DNA of 64,000 nucleotides, taken from positions 45,566-109,565 of the forward strand of contig NZ_ADNU01000037.1 of NCBI RefSeq assembly GCF_000178455.1, given 5' to 3'. Positions 27,391 to 35,986 of the stretch are shown here, in pieces. The notes beneath the pieces are model-generated. The model made no database searches, had not been told where the DNA came from, and worked only from the letters and a program-made list of their open reading frames with translations. Both the position numbers and the translations under genes were made by a program. Every line of letters begins with the position of its first letter. Positions within the stretch are counted from its first letter, which is position 1. The stretch is from Brevibacterium mcbrellneri ATCC 49030. Lineage in GTDB: Bacteria > Actinomycetota > Actinomycetes > Actinomycetales > Brevibacteriaceae.

Positions 27391-30003
27391 ATGTTTGAAC
27401 GGTTTACAGATCGTGCCCGTCGAGTCATCGTGCTGGCACAGGAAGAAGCCAAGCTTCTAAAGCACAACTACATCGGAACCGAACACATTCTTTTGGGGCT
27501 CATCCACGAAGGTGAAGGAATCGCTGCCAAAGCGCTCGAAGGAATGGACATTTCCCTCGAGGGTGTACGTGAACAGGTAGTCGACATCATTGGTGAGGGG
27601 CAGCAGGCTCCTACCGGTCACATTCCTTTTACCCCGCGTGCAAAGAAGGTGTTGGAGCTCAGCCTGCGGGAAGCCCTGCAGCTGGGACACACCTACATCG
27701 GTACCGAGCACATTCTTTTAGGTCTCATTCGCGAAGGTGAAGGCGTTGCCGCTCAGGTACTCGTGAAGCTGGGCGCCGACCTCGGCCGTGTGCGCCAGGA
27801 AGTTATCAAGCTCATTTCCGGTTACCAGGGCAAAGAACCTGCTTCAACCGGTGCGCGTGAAGAAGGCACGCCGTCTGGTTCGCTGGTGCTTGACCAGTTT
27901 GGGCGCAACCTCACCGCTGCTGCACGGGAAGGCAAGCTGGACCCGGTCATTGGGCGTGAAGAGCAGATGGAACGCGTCATGCAGGTGCTGTCGCGTAGGA
28001 CCAAGAACAACCCGGTTCTCATCGGTGAACCCGGTGTAGGTAAGACGGCGGTTGTCGAAGGTCTCGCGCAGGCGATCGTGGCCGGTGATGTTCCTGAAAC
28101 GCTCAAAGACAAGCAGCTGTACACCTTGGACCTCGGTTCACTGGTGGCTGGTTCGCGTTACCGCGGTGACTTTGAAGAGCGCCTGAAGAAGGTCCTTAAG
28201 GAAATCCGTACTCGCGGGGACATCGTCCTGTTCATTGACGAAATCCACACCCTGGTGGGTGCGGGTGCAGCCGAAGGTGCGATTGACGCCGCCTCGATCC
28301 TGAAGCCCATGTTGGCCCGCGGGGAACTCCAAACAATTGGTGCCACCACGTTGGACGAGTACCGCAAGAACATCGAGAAGGACGCGGCTCTGGAACGTCG
28401 TTTCCAGCCTATCCAGGTGCCAGAACCTACGCTCGATATCGCTGTTCAGATTCTGCGCGGTCTGCGTGACCAGTACGAAAACCACCACAAGGTGACCATC
28501 ACCGACGGTGCGTTGGAAGCTGCAGTCAACCTTTCTGACCGCTACATCAACGACCGTTACCTGCCGGACAAGGCGATTGACCTCATTGACGAAGCTGGTG
28601 CCAAACTGCGCATCACCCGTATGAGTGAACCGCAGGAAATCAAGGATCTCAACGAAAAGATCGCAGAAGCTCGTAAGCGTAAAGAAGTTGCAATCGACAA
28701 GCAGAACTTTGAGCTTGCAGCTGATGAGCGCAACACGGAGATGGAGCTCACCAAGGAACGTGACAAGGCCGAAAAGGCGTGGCGTTCAGGCGCTAAGGGT
28801 GGCGGCGCGATCGTTGACGAAGAGCTGGTCGCTGAAGTTCTGGCTAAGGCCACCGGCATCCCTGTGTTCAAGCTGACGGAAGAAGAGTCGTCGCGTCTTC
28901 TGCGCATGGAAGACGAACTGCACAAGCGCATTATTGGTCAGAACGATGCGATCAAGTCGGTGTCGCGGGCAATCCGTCGTACGCGTGCTGGGCTGAAAGA
29001 CCCCAAGCGTCCGTCCGGTTCGTTCATCTTCGCCGGACCTACCGGTGTGGGTAAGACGGAGCTCGCTAAGGCACTTGCTGAGTTCTTGTTCGGTGACGAG
29101 TCTGCTCTCATCAGCCTGGACATGAGTGAGTTCTCTGAGAAGCACACTGTGTCGCGTCTGTTCGGTTCGCCTCCGGGATACGTGGGATACGAAGAAGGTG
29201 GGCAGCTCACAGAGAAGGTGCGCCGTCGTCCGTTCTCGATCGTGCTGTTCGATGAGGTTGAAAAGGCCCACGCGGACATCTTCAACTCGCTGCTACAGAT
29301 CCTGGAAGACGGTCGTTTGACGGACTCGCAGGGTCGTGAGGTGGACTTCAAGAACACCATCATCATCATGACCACGAACTTGGGTACGCGCGACATCAAC
29401 CGTGGAACCCCCATGGGCTTCCAGGCTGACAACGACACGTCAACCAGCTACGACCGTATGAAGCAAAAGGTCAACGAAGAGCTCAAGCAGCACTTCCGTC
29501 CTGAGTTCCTCAACCGTGTCGACGACACGATTGTGTTCCCACAGCTCCAGAAGGCAGAAATCGTCGAGATTGTGGACCTGTTCCTGACCCGTCTGGACAC
29601 GCGTCTGGCTGATCAGGGCATGAGCATCGAGGTGTCTGACGACGCCAAGAACGCTCTTGCTGACCGTGGGTTCGACCCCGTTCTGGGTGCACGTCCTCTG
29701 CGTCGCACCATCCAGCAGGACATCGAAGATCCACTGTCGGAAAAGATCCTGTTCAACGAGTTGCACTCGGGACAGCGCATCTACGTGGACGTGGAAGGCG
29801 AAGGGCCGCTGGCCACGTTCACCTTCCGCGGAGAAATGGACGACCGTGTGCTCACACGTTCCAAGGACGAAAAAGACAACACGGGCGCGATCCCGGAAGC
29901 CGGTCTTGCGAACGAAGAGGCTGGCAAACCGGACGTCACGGACGACACTGACGGAGCAGGTGGAAAAGCGGTAGCACAGGCTAACCAAACCACCGAAGAG
30001 TAA
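27391..30003 (+). CDS. clpC: ATP-dependent Clp protease ATP-binding subunit ClpC
   Basis: HSP100 unfoldase that feeds substrates to ClpP and is essential in many actinobacteria. In 870 residues: two N-terminal Clp repeats (1 to about 145), AAA1 with Walker A GEPGVGKT near 212, a middle coiled region with the UVR-like segment (about 415-450) that marks ClpC, AAA2 with GPTGVGKTE near 549, and a C-terminal D2-small domain. An acidic, Gly/Ala-rich tail of about 40 residues follows. AGGAGGG precedes the ATG. Neighbour order lsr2-clpC is conserved in mycobacteria. Confidence 0.97.
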   Translation: MFERFTDRARRVIVLAQEEAKLLKHNYIGTEHILLGLIHEGEGIAAKALEGMDISLEGVREQVVDIIGEGQQAPTGHIPFTPRAKKVLELSLREALQLGHTYIGTEHILLGLIREGEGVAAQVLVKLGADLGRVRQEVIKLISGYQGKEPASTGAREEGTPSGSLVLDQFGRNLTAAAREGKLDPVIGREEQMERVMQVLSRRTKNNPVLIGEPGVGKTAVVEGLAQAIVAGDVPETLKDKQLYTLDLGSLVAGSRYRGDFEERLKKVLKEIRTRGDIVLFIDEIHTLVGAGAAEGAIDAASILKPMLARGELQTIGATTLDEYRKNIEKDAALERRFQPIQVPEPTLDIAVQILRGLRDQYENHHKVTITDGALEAAVNLSDRYINDRYLPDKAIDLIDEAGAKLRITRMSEPQEIKDLNEKIAEARKRKEVAIDKQNFELAADERNTEMELTKERDKAEKAWRSGAKGGGAIVDEELVAEVLAKATGIPVFKLTEEESSRLLRMEDELHKRIIGQNDAIKSVSRAIRRTRAGLKDPKRPSGSFIFAGPTGVGKTELAKALAEFLFGDESALISLDMSEFSEKHTVSRLFGSPPGYVGYEEGGQLTEKVRRRPFSIVLFDEVEKAHADIFNSLLQILEDGRLTDSQGREVDFKNTIIIMTTNLGTRDINRGTPMGFQADNDTSTSYDRMKQKVNEELKQHFRPEFLNRVDDTIVFPQLQKAEIVEIVDLFLTRLDTRLADQGMSIEVSDDAKNALADRGFDPVLGARPLRRTIQQDIEDPLSEKILFNELHSGQRIYVDVEGEGPLATFTFRGEMDDRVLTRSKDEKDNTGAIPEAGLANEEAGKPDVTDDTDGAGGKAVAQANQTTEE

Positions 30004-30013
30004 GGCAGAGTTC

Positions 30014-30019
30014 TAGACT
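30014..30019 (+). promoter_or_regulatory. -10 element before the VIT-type transporter
   Basis: TAGACT lies six bases before the GTG at 30026 and no ribosome site is present, consistent with leaderless transcription. Confidence 0.45.
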
Positions 30020-30025
30020 TGCTGT

Positions 30026-30751
30026 GTGAGTGAGAATCTTGTACCTGCGCAGCATGATCGAGAACCCCACGGCACGAACACCGGCCAGCGACTGAATTGG
30101 TTGCGGGCCGGTGTTCTTGGTGCCAATGACGGAATTGTGTCCACCGCCGGTGTAGTCATTGGTGTTGCCGGTGCGACTACGAGTATTCCTGCGATCGCAA
30201 CCGCTGGTCTCGCGGCGGTAGCCGCCGGTGCCTTTTCCATGGCTGGTGGTGAGTATGTCTCTGTCAGCACCCAGCGTGATACGGAAAGAGCGCTGATCGA
30301 AAAAGAACGTCGCGAGCTTGCAGAAATGCCGGATGAGGAGCTCGCAGAGCTGGCTCACCTGTACGAGCAGCGAGGAATTTCATCCGAATTGGCGATGCAA
30401 GTAGCTAAAGAGCTGACGGAGAAAGACGCTTTACGAGCTCACGCAGAAGCTGAGCTGGGGATCGTGCCTGACGAGTACACCAGCCCTTGGGTTGCTGCTT
30501 TTTCTTCGTTTGTCGCGTTCACTGTTGGAGCGCTCATTCCTTTTGTTGTCATTCTTCTACCATTGGGCGACGCGCGAGTATGGGCTACTGCATTCTCAGT
30601 TGTTGTAGGTCTTGCGTTAACCGGCTGGTTGAGTGCCACACTGGGCCAAGCGCCTCGCGTACCTGCCGTGCTTCGTAACGTGATTATGGGTACTGTCACC
30701 ATGGTGGCCACGTACGCAATCGGGGCCACTTTCGGAACAGTGGTGGGATAA
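30026..30751 (+). CDS. VIT1/CCC1-family transporter (Fe2+/Mn2+)
   Basis: A 241-residue membrane protein of the vacuolar-iron-transporter family. The N-terminal WLRAGVLGANDGIVSTAGVV is the family signature, followed by a cytoplasmic helical segment rich in Glu (RRELAEMPDEELAEL) that binds metal in characterised members, and by three C-terminal membrane helices. It probably exports iron or manganese from the cytoplasm. The argA-like gene follows with no gap. Confidence 0.92.
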   Translation: MSENLVPAQHDREPHGTNTGQRLNWLRAGVLGANDGIVSTAGVVIGVAGATTSIPAIATAGLAAVAAGAFSMAGGEYVSVSTQRDTERALIEKERRELAEMPDEELAELAHLYEQRGISSELAMQVAKELTEKDALRAHAEAELGIVPDEYTSPWVAAFSSFVAFTVGALIPFVVILLPLGDARVWATAFSVVVGLALTGWLSATLGQAPRVPAVLRNVIMGTVTMVATYAIGATFGTVVG

Positions 30752-31291
30752 ATGAAGTCAACGAAACTGGAGTCCGGTTTGCTCATCAGGCCGGCCCGCA
30801 CCTCGGACGTGGCCGCTATCCGGGCACTGTGCCAGCCGCTCATTGACGAGCGCATCCTGGTGCCCAAAGACCACGTGAACTACTTCGAGAACATTCAAGA
30901 GTTCATGGTGGTGACAGACCCCGACGGCACTTTGGCCGGCTGTGCCGCACTCCACGTGTTCTGGGAAGACTTGGCAGAGGTGAGGACAGTGGCAACCAGC
31001 GCACAGTTCCGCCGCCGAGGTGTGGGTCGCGCGCTCATTGAGAGTCTCCTTCAGCGGGCAAAAGACCTGGGCGTTGACCGGGTGTTTTGTTTAACGTTCG
31101 AACGCGATTTCTTTGCTTCCCTGGGGTTTGAGCAGATCACGGGAACCCCGGTGTCTCCTGAAGTGTTCGTTGAACTGTTGCGTTCACAGGACGAAGGTAC
31201 GGCCGAGTTCCTGGACTTGGCCCGGGTGAAACCCAACACGTTGGGCAACTACCGGATGATGATTTCACTGGGGCAGGCTGAGAACGCCTGA
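30752..31291 (+). CDS. argA: Amino-acid N-acetyltransferase, MtArgA-type N-acetylglutamate synthase
   Basis: GNAT-fold enzyme that acetylates glutamate (or glutamine) at the first step of arginine synthesis. The acetyl-CoA loop is QFRRRGVGRALIESLL, and VFCLTFERDFFASLGF matches the short single-domain mycobacterial ArgA rather than the long kinase-fused type. The length is 179 residues. The ATG directly abuts the VIT gene stop. Its last 27 bases overlap the 3' end of mutY on the other strand. Confidence 0.88.
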   Translation: MKSTKLESGLLIRPARTSDVAAIRALCQPLIDERILVPKDHVNYFENIQEFMVVTDPDGTLAGCAALHVFWEDLAEVRTVATSAQFRRRGVGRALIESLLQRAKDLGVDRVFCLTFERDFFASLGFEQITGTPVSPEVFVELLRSQDEGTAEFLDLARVKPNTLGNYRMMISLGQAENA

Positions 31292-32203
31292 GTTGCGGGT
31301 TGCGAGGCCGTCGCTCACCAGGTCATCGATGAGCCGGGCGATCCGGTCGTGTGTCCCCAAAGCCCGCACGCGGGTCAGGGACGATCCCACTGCTTCTGGA
31401 AGTCCCGTGATGACGGTGTCCTCAAAATCAGCGGCCGGAGCCGTAAAGTAATCTTCGCGCAAGGTGCTTCCCTGCACTGCGGACTCTTTAAGTACGGTCA
31501 TGATGGCGCCGCGAAGCTGCCGGTCGGTGCCGTGCCACGCTTGGGTTTTGGGTCGGACACCGCTTTTTGGTTGCCCAGCTTTGAGCCACGCGCAGTGCTC
31601 CGCCAACGGGCACTCGTGACACGAGGGGTTGCGGGACGTGCACACCAAAGCACCCAACTCCATGGCCGTGGCGTTGAACTCAACGTGGTGGTCCTTAGGA
31701 ACGAACTGCCTGGCCCATGCGTGTTCTTTTTTGCTCAAGGCTGGTTTGGGGTGGTCAACACCAGCGAACACGCGCGACAACACCCGCCGCACGTTCACGT
31801 CGAGCACAATCGTCCGCTCACCAAAAGCAAAGGACGCAACCGCGGCCGCCGTGTACGGTCCCACCCCGGGCAGGGCCAACAAACCTTCTTCGGTGCGCGG
31901 AACCTCGCCGTCCCCAATCGCTCGGGCGCATTCCTGCAACCGCAATGCGCGCCGGGGATAACCGAGCGAGCCCCAGGCGACTAACACCTCGGCGGTGGGG
32001 GCGTCAGCCAGCGCGCGGGGAGTGGGCCAGCGTTCCATCCAATCTCGCCACACTGGTTCCACGCGGCTCATGGGGGTCTGGTGGGACATGATTTCAGAGA
32101 CAAGCACCGCCCAGGCCGAGGTGTCCGCGGCCCTCCACGGGAGGGGCCGCTGTGCGCTGGCGAACCAGTCAGTGAGCGCGCGAGCGACTTTTTGGTGTGT
32201 CAA
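31265..32203 (-). CDS. mutY: A/G-specific adenine glycosylase MutY
   Basis: Removes adenine mispaired with 8-oxoguanine in base-excision repair. The helix-hairpin-helix LPGVGPYTAAAVASF is near residues 116-130, the catalytic Glu is in SEIMSHQTP, and the [4Fe-4S] cluster cysteines are in CTSRNPSCHECPLAEHC. The length of 312 residues is typical, with a reduced C-terminal NUDIX-like domain. The start is a TTG at 32203 with only a distant GGAG. The gene converges on argA with a 27-base 3' overlap. Confidence 0.94.
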   Translation of the reverse strand: MTHQKVARALTDWFASAQRPLPWRAADTSAWAVLVSEIMSHQTPMSRVEPVWRDWMERWPTPRALADAPTAEVLVAWGSLGYPRRALRLQECARAIGDGEVPRTEEGLLALPGVGPYTAAAVASFAFGERTIVLDVNVRRVLSRVFAGVDHPKPALSKKEHAWARQFVPKDHHVEFNATAMELGALVCTSRNPSCHECPLAEHCAWLKAGQPKSGVRPKTQAWHGTDRQLRGAIMTVLKESAVQGSTLREDYFTAPAADFEDTVITGLPEAVGSSLTRVRALGTHDRIARLIDDLVSDGLATRNSGVLSLPQ

Positions 32204-32228
32204 GGTTTAACATCTCCGGCTGGGGGTC

Positions 32229-32234
32229 TAGGCT
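32229..32234 (+). promoter_or_regulatory. -10 element before the exported protein
   Basis: TAGGCT lies seven bases before the ATG at 32242, fitting a leaderless transcript. Confidence 0.45.
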
Positions 32235-32241
32235 TCAAGGG

Positions 32242-32979
32242 ATGTCTCAGAATAACAACTCTCGTGCTGGTCGACTTCCCGCGTCTGTGTACCGCAGGCG
32301 GCGCATTACTGTGCTGGGGTTGTCAGTTGTTGTTCTGGCCCTGTTTACCGTGGGTATTGTGCTGTTGGCGCAAGGGCTCACGAAGAACACGGCCGGGCCG
32401 GGAGAGCCGCAGGTGCAAGCTGGGTCTGGTAATGAGCAGGGCGGCGACGGTTCGCAGGGCGGCGCAGGTGAGTCTGATGGGTCCGATGGTGCTGGTGGGG
32501 AGTCGGCGGAACCTGGGCCTGATGAGGCGTCGGGTAAGTGCCCTACTGAAGCTGTTGAGATTTCAGCCAAGACCGACAAGCCCAGTTATAAACCCAACTC
32601 GGTGATCAAGCTGGAATTGGGCGTGACGAATAAGCACAACGCGTCGTGCGCAATCGACGTGGGGCCGCAGAAACAGACGTTCACCGTGAAGAAGGACAAG
32701 GACACCGTGTGGAGTTCCGCATTCTGTGTGAGTGGCAAGCAGAAGGACCAAACGCAGGTGTTTGTGGCTGGTGCAAACAAGAAATCGGTTTTGCCGTGGG
32801 ACATGATTCCCACGGACGACAAGTGCAACCGCACAAAAGACACGCTTGACCCGGGCGAGTACACGCTAGTGACCAAGCTGGGCGACATCGAGAGTCAGCC
32901 GGCTAAGTTCGTGGTCGAAAAGCCAGAAGAGAAGAAGCCTGCAGGCGAGGACAAGCCTCAGGACAAGGAACAGAACTAA
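32242..32979 (+). CDS. Exported or membrane-anchored protein of unknown function
   Basis: A 245-residue protein with a basic N-terminus and one membrane helix at about 27-48 (VLGLSVVVLALFTVGIVLLA). A Gly/Ser/Glu-rich flexible linker (about 55-105) follows, then an extracytoplasmic beta-rich domain with four cysteines (KCPTEAV, ASCAIDV, AFCVSG, DKCNRT) and a Lys/Glu/Pro tail. The external domain resembles Ig-like or DUF4232-type folds. A membrane protein in this place beside mutY is conserved in mycobacteria. The function is unknown. Confidence 0.78.
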   Translation: MSQNNNSRAGRLPASVYRRRRITVLGLSVVVLALFTVGIVLLAQGLTKNTAGPGEPQVQAGSGNEQGGDGSQGGAGESDGSDGAGGESAEPGPDEASGKCPTEAVEISAKTDKPSYKPNSVIKLELGVTNKHNASCAIDVGPQKQTFTVKKDKDTVWSSAFCVSGKQKDQTQVFVAGANKKSVLPWDMIPTDDKCNRTKDTLDPGEYTLVTKLGDIESQPAKFVVEKPEEKKPAGEDKPQDKEQN

Positions 32980-33103
32980 GGCCCGGAGTAAGGCCGAGGT
33001 TAGGGCTGTCCTGGCTAGAACGGCTGCGTATCGGGTGACCAGATTTAGCGCGGTCTTGGTTACCGTGGCCTGTTTCGAAAGACGCTGATCACAATGGCTG
33101 TGG

Positions 33104-35539
33104 TCAGAATGGTGGTGGTTCTTCGCTGGGTTGCCATGGGCGGGTGTCTCCGTTGAATACCTCCCCTGCGATCGCGTACTCGTCAGCGATCTCACGGGGG
33201 TACTCGTAGGCCTGTTCTGGACTTTCAGCAGTCCCGGGTGCAGGGCTGCGCATGTTGCTTGCTTTCTGCACGTACTCGCGTTCGGTTGCACACTGCCAGA
33301 TCGCTTCACCATGCACAGTCTCGTGGCCTGATTCTTGAGTTGCTACATCCTCAGGGGTGGGAGCGGTTTGGTGTTCGGTTGCTTGGTATTCGTTGATGGT
33401 GTGGCTGATGTCTTGGTCGCCGGTGTCGAAGTACTCGAGTAACCGTTCGTACTGGAGTTGGTTAATCCGTGATTCTGGTGGGTAGACCAGCATGGCACCA
33501 ATCCGTGGGAACACCCATGCCAGGGAACCGTCATCCATCTTGTCGACGCGTAAGCGTTTCTGGGTTTTCTCCTGATGATGCCGCTTACACAACGGGTGCA
33601 GGTTCTCCATCACAGTCAACCCACCCGACTCGGGGACCTGGTGGTTGAACGGTTCGATATGGTCTTTTTCGCACACCCTGGCAGGTGTAGCGCACCAGGG
33701 GGCACTGCAATCAGGATGCCTAGCTTCCACCATGCGTTTTAGAGCTGCTGGGATGTAATACTTCGTCGGTGTGGATTCTAGGACTACCCCGGTTTCGGGG
33801 TCTGTGAACATCCGGTACACCCACTTCGCCTGAGCGATCAGCTCATCAGCAGTCTTTGCGTCTAATGGCACCCGGCCATTCATCATCACCGGAACCCGCA
33901 CATCTGGGTCCACCTTGATCGGCAACCCAAAATCAAGCTCACTACCCGAACCCACAGACGCACCAGCTATCTGGGGCTCGTCAGCGTTCAAGAACTCTTC
34001 CGGGTTTAAGGTTGCTCCACCACCCGGCGGCACATCAGTCCCTGGTGGCGCACTACTCCCTTGGTCCTCATATATTCGTTCGTCGGTTTGGTTTCTTCTG
34101 AAGCCTTGATCTGATTCGGGTCTGTGTTTGTCTGCCCCGGGGTCTTTTCCAGGGCGTTGTCTCTCAGGTCTTTGTTCCTCGGGTATTCTCTCCGTGCCTG
34201 GTGGCGGTAGGTGCGTGAGGAAGTGCAAGACTGGGATGGTGACGGTGATACCGGCTTGGGCTTTGAGCCATTCGTCTTTTTCAGGCATGGATACGCACAA
34301 CTCAAGCTCGTACACGTCTTCCGCTTGTTTGACTTCACGTTTTTCAGCCCACACAGAACCAGACTCACCCGGGCCAGGGCCAGCCGCATCGCTACGGGTA
34401 TCCATTCCGGGACCGCCAGCTTGGAAAACACCATCGGATTCCGCACCAGGAACACCTGGGCCGAAGGCGTCTTTGGTGTTGGTGACTGTGATGGGGGCGT
34501 GTTTACCTGTCGGGGTCACGCGGACACGCAACGTGGTTGAGGGTTTCGCCCCGGTAATCAAGTCCAGGGTGAGTTGGTCCATGAGCCGGTCATCATCAAC
34601 CTCAACCCGACCCAGGTCACCAACCCGCACTTCAGTGGTTTCACCATTGCCCTCGGTAATGAACAGGGCTTGTTGTTCATCCGTTAACGTGGCAGTAAAC
34701 GGTTCTATGTGGTTCGCGAGGATAGCCCTGGCTGTTCCACGCACCCGTTGATAAAACGCTTCCATCTCCAACACAGGCCCCGTCAGCGACAGTGTGGCTG
34801 TCCCGTCATCATTCACCCAATACGTCACTCCCCGGTTACGCCGAGCGTTCTCCACCTGGGTTTCAGGAGTCATAAGCATCGCAAGGATTTCATTGACGTG
34901 TCGTCTGTAGGTTTTCCAGGGCACGTTCACACGCTTATTGGTGAGCATGTCATCAAACACGGGGATACACACCCCAGCACGAACAACCCTGCCAGCTGTG
35001 TACAAAACCCTGTCGAAGCTGATCACGCCTTGTTTGGCTAGTGACCAGAGTTTGGGCATGAGTACGACTGCTGTCATGATTTTCCGCACCCGGGTTACCA
35101 ACTGGGATCGTGTGCAATCCAACAGTTTCGCCAACACCCCCTCAGTCGGAGTCGGCAACTCATCAGCCACACGTTCAACACTGGCCACTGTGGCCACCTC
35201 ACCCGTAGGCAACACCACACACGCCACCACATCATCCACACCAACAGACCCACCACGGGAAGCAATTGCTCCCGCATTTGAGCTTGCCCTCACGGTCTCG
35301 TTTGTTGCACCGCCTGTGACGAGTGGGCCAGCACCGGGATTAGAGGTAAACACCGCGTGTAGACCATGAGTGAAGTCATCTAACGGCACTATGTGGGCGC
35401 TAATGACTGCTGCTACGGCTTCGGCTTGTTTCACCTGCGCTTCGTCCAAGAGGCATGTTGTGTCCTTGACTGTTTCAAACAGTTCCACAGCCGGCCCGTC
35501 ATATAAGTCGTTGCGCGTGTCCGCATGTGTTGTGGTCAT
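33104..35539 (-). CDS. DUF222 / HNH endonuclease domain protein (13E12-repeat type), unusually long
   Basis: An 811-residue member of the actinobacterial DUF222-HNH family, longer than the 400-550 residues usual for it. The N-terminal DUF222 region spans about 1-330. A Pro/Gly/Glu/Gln-rich stretch of low complexity (about 350-560) accounts for the extra length. The HNH nuclease core lies near 605-665 with CSAPWCATPARVCEKDHIEPF and NLHPLCKRHHQ, keeping paired Cys and His residues for zinc and catalysis. A tail of about 150 residues follows. The ribosome site AAGGAGGTGAACCCAC is near perfect. The gene lies where disA is usually found next to radA. A LexA-like box and a 17-bp direct repeat lie upstream. 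Biological role unknown; some mycobacterial relatives respond to DNA damage. Confidence 0.9.
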   Translation of the reverse strand: MTTTHADTRNDLYDGPAVELFETVKDTTCLLDEAQVKQAEAVAAVISAHIVPLDDFTHGLHAVFTSNPGAGPLVTGGATNETVRASSNAGAIASRGGSVGVDDVVACVVLPTGEVATVASVERVADELPTPTEGVLAKLLDCTRSQLVTRVRKIMTAVVLMPKLWSLAKQGVISFDRVLYTAGRVVRAGVCIPVFDDMLTNKRVNVPWKTYRRHVNEILAMLMTPETQVENARRNRGVTYWVNDDGTATLSLTGPVLEMEAFYQRVRGTARAILANHIEPFTATLTDEQQALFITEGNGETTEVRVGDLGRVEVDDDRLMDQLTLDLITGAKPSTTLRVRVTPTGKHAPITVTNTKDAFGPGVPGAESDGVFQAGGPGMDTRSDAAGPGPGESGSVWAEKREVKQAEDVYELELCVSMPEKDEWLKAQAGITVTIPVLHFLTHLPPPGTERIPEEQRPERQRPGKDPGADKHRPESDQGFRRNQTDERIYEDQGSSAPPGTDVPPGGGATLNPEEFLNADEPQIAGASVGSGSELDFGLPIKVDPDVRVPVMMNGRVPLDAKTADELIAQAKWVYRMFTDPETGVVLESTPTKYYIPAALKRMVEARHPDCSAPWCATPARVCEKDHIEPFNHQVPESGGLTVMENLHPLCKRHHQEKTQKRLRVDKMDDGSLAWVFPRIGAMLVYPPESRINQLQYERLLEYFDTGDQDISHTINEYQATEHQTAPTPEDVATQESGHETVHGEAIWQCATEREYVQKASNMRSPAPGTAESPEQAYEYPREIADEYAIAGEVFNGDTRPWQPSEEPPPF

Positions 35540-35566
35540 GTGGGTTCACCTCCTTGTGTACCCCTA

Positions 35567-35630
35567 TTCTATTTGCGTTCGAATGCGCAAGTCAAGGGTT
35601 TTGTTCGTTTTGTTTCTATTTGCGTTCGAA
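35567..35630. repeat. 17-bp direct repeat upstream of the HNH gene
   Basis: TTCTATTTGCGTTCGAA occurs exactly at 35567-35583 and again at 35614-35630, with starts 47 bases apart. Both copies contain TTCGAA, the core of the SOS half-site. The second copy runs into the LexA-like box. Confidence 0.85.
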
Positions 35631-35641
35631 CGAGCGTTCAG
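35626..35641. promoter_or_regulatory. LexA (SOS)-like box upstream of the HNH gene
   Basis: TCGAAC-GAGC-GTTCAG matches the actinobacterial and Bacillus-type SOS consensus TCGAAC-N4-GTTCGA at 10 of 12 fixed positions. It lies about 87-102 bases upstream of the HNH start, a reasonable operator distance. This suggests DNA-damage induction. Confidence 0.55.
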
Positions 35642-35917
35642 TCGCACCCACAAAGAAAGGGCTTTCAGAGGGAGGGTAGGACCGGGCTGTTCTGCACGCA
35701 CGATCAGGCCGGACGAGTGAGGGTAAAGGTGTCTAGTTATACAGACTGCGGTCCGCTCCTACGCAGAGGTGACGGTGTTTAATAGGTGCAGCACGGAGTT
35801 CTACTTCACGCGCCAACATAGGCCTTGGCGGCGTCACTTAATTGGCGCGAGATTGCGCTTGGTGGCTAGGCAAGCTGGGCGCCTGGACAAGAAACAGCCC
35901 CAACCAGACGAAACCAC

Positions 35918-35966
35918 CCAAAGCGAGCAAAACTGCGCAATATAATGCGCCGTATCGCTCGCTTGG
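35918..35966 (-). terminator. Nested hairpin after radA
   Basis: CCAAAGCGAGC at 35918-35928 pairs with GCTCGCTTGG at 35957-35966 with one bulge. Inside it, GCGCA and TGCGC (35935-35950) form a second small stem. It begins 20 bases past the radA stop and is a probable terminator, without a clear T-run. Confidence 0.5.
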
Positions 35967-35986
35967 CGCCGTTTGGGCCTGCCTAC

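Larger units (their letters stand above)
35540..35986. other. 447-base gap between the HNH gene and radA
   Basis: The left part holds the HNH ribosome site, a direct repeat and a LexA-like box. The right part holds a nested hairpin after radA. Between them (about 35645-35915) I see no convincing gene. On the minus strand a frame just after radA would encode a hydrophobic segment (ALYCAVLLALGGFVWLGLFL) but has no good start codon, so it may be chance or a gene remnant. Confidence 0.5.

Noticed and set aside
34128..34751. 207-codon plus-strand frame opposite the HNH gene
   Set aside because: Ser/Pro/Thr-rich antisense of the low-complexity region; the minus-strand HNH protein explains the sequence.
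35700..35915. Possible tRNA or small RNA in the HNH-radA gap
   Set aside because: No cloverleaf, no CCA end and no T-loop consensus could be found by eye on either strand.
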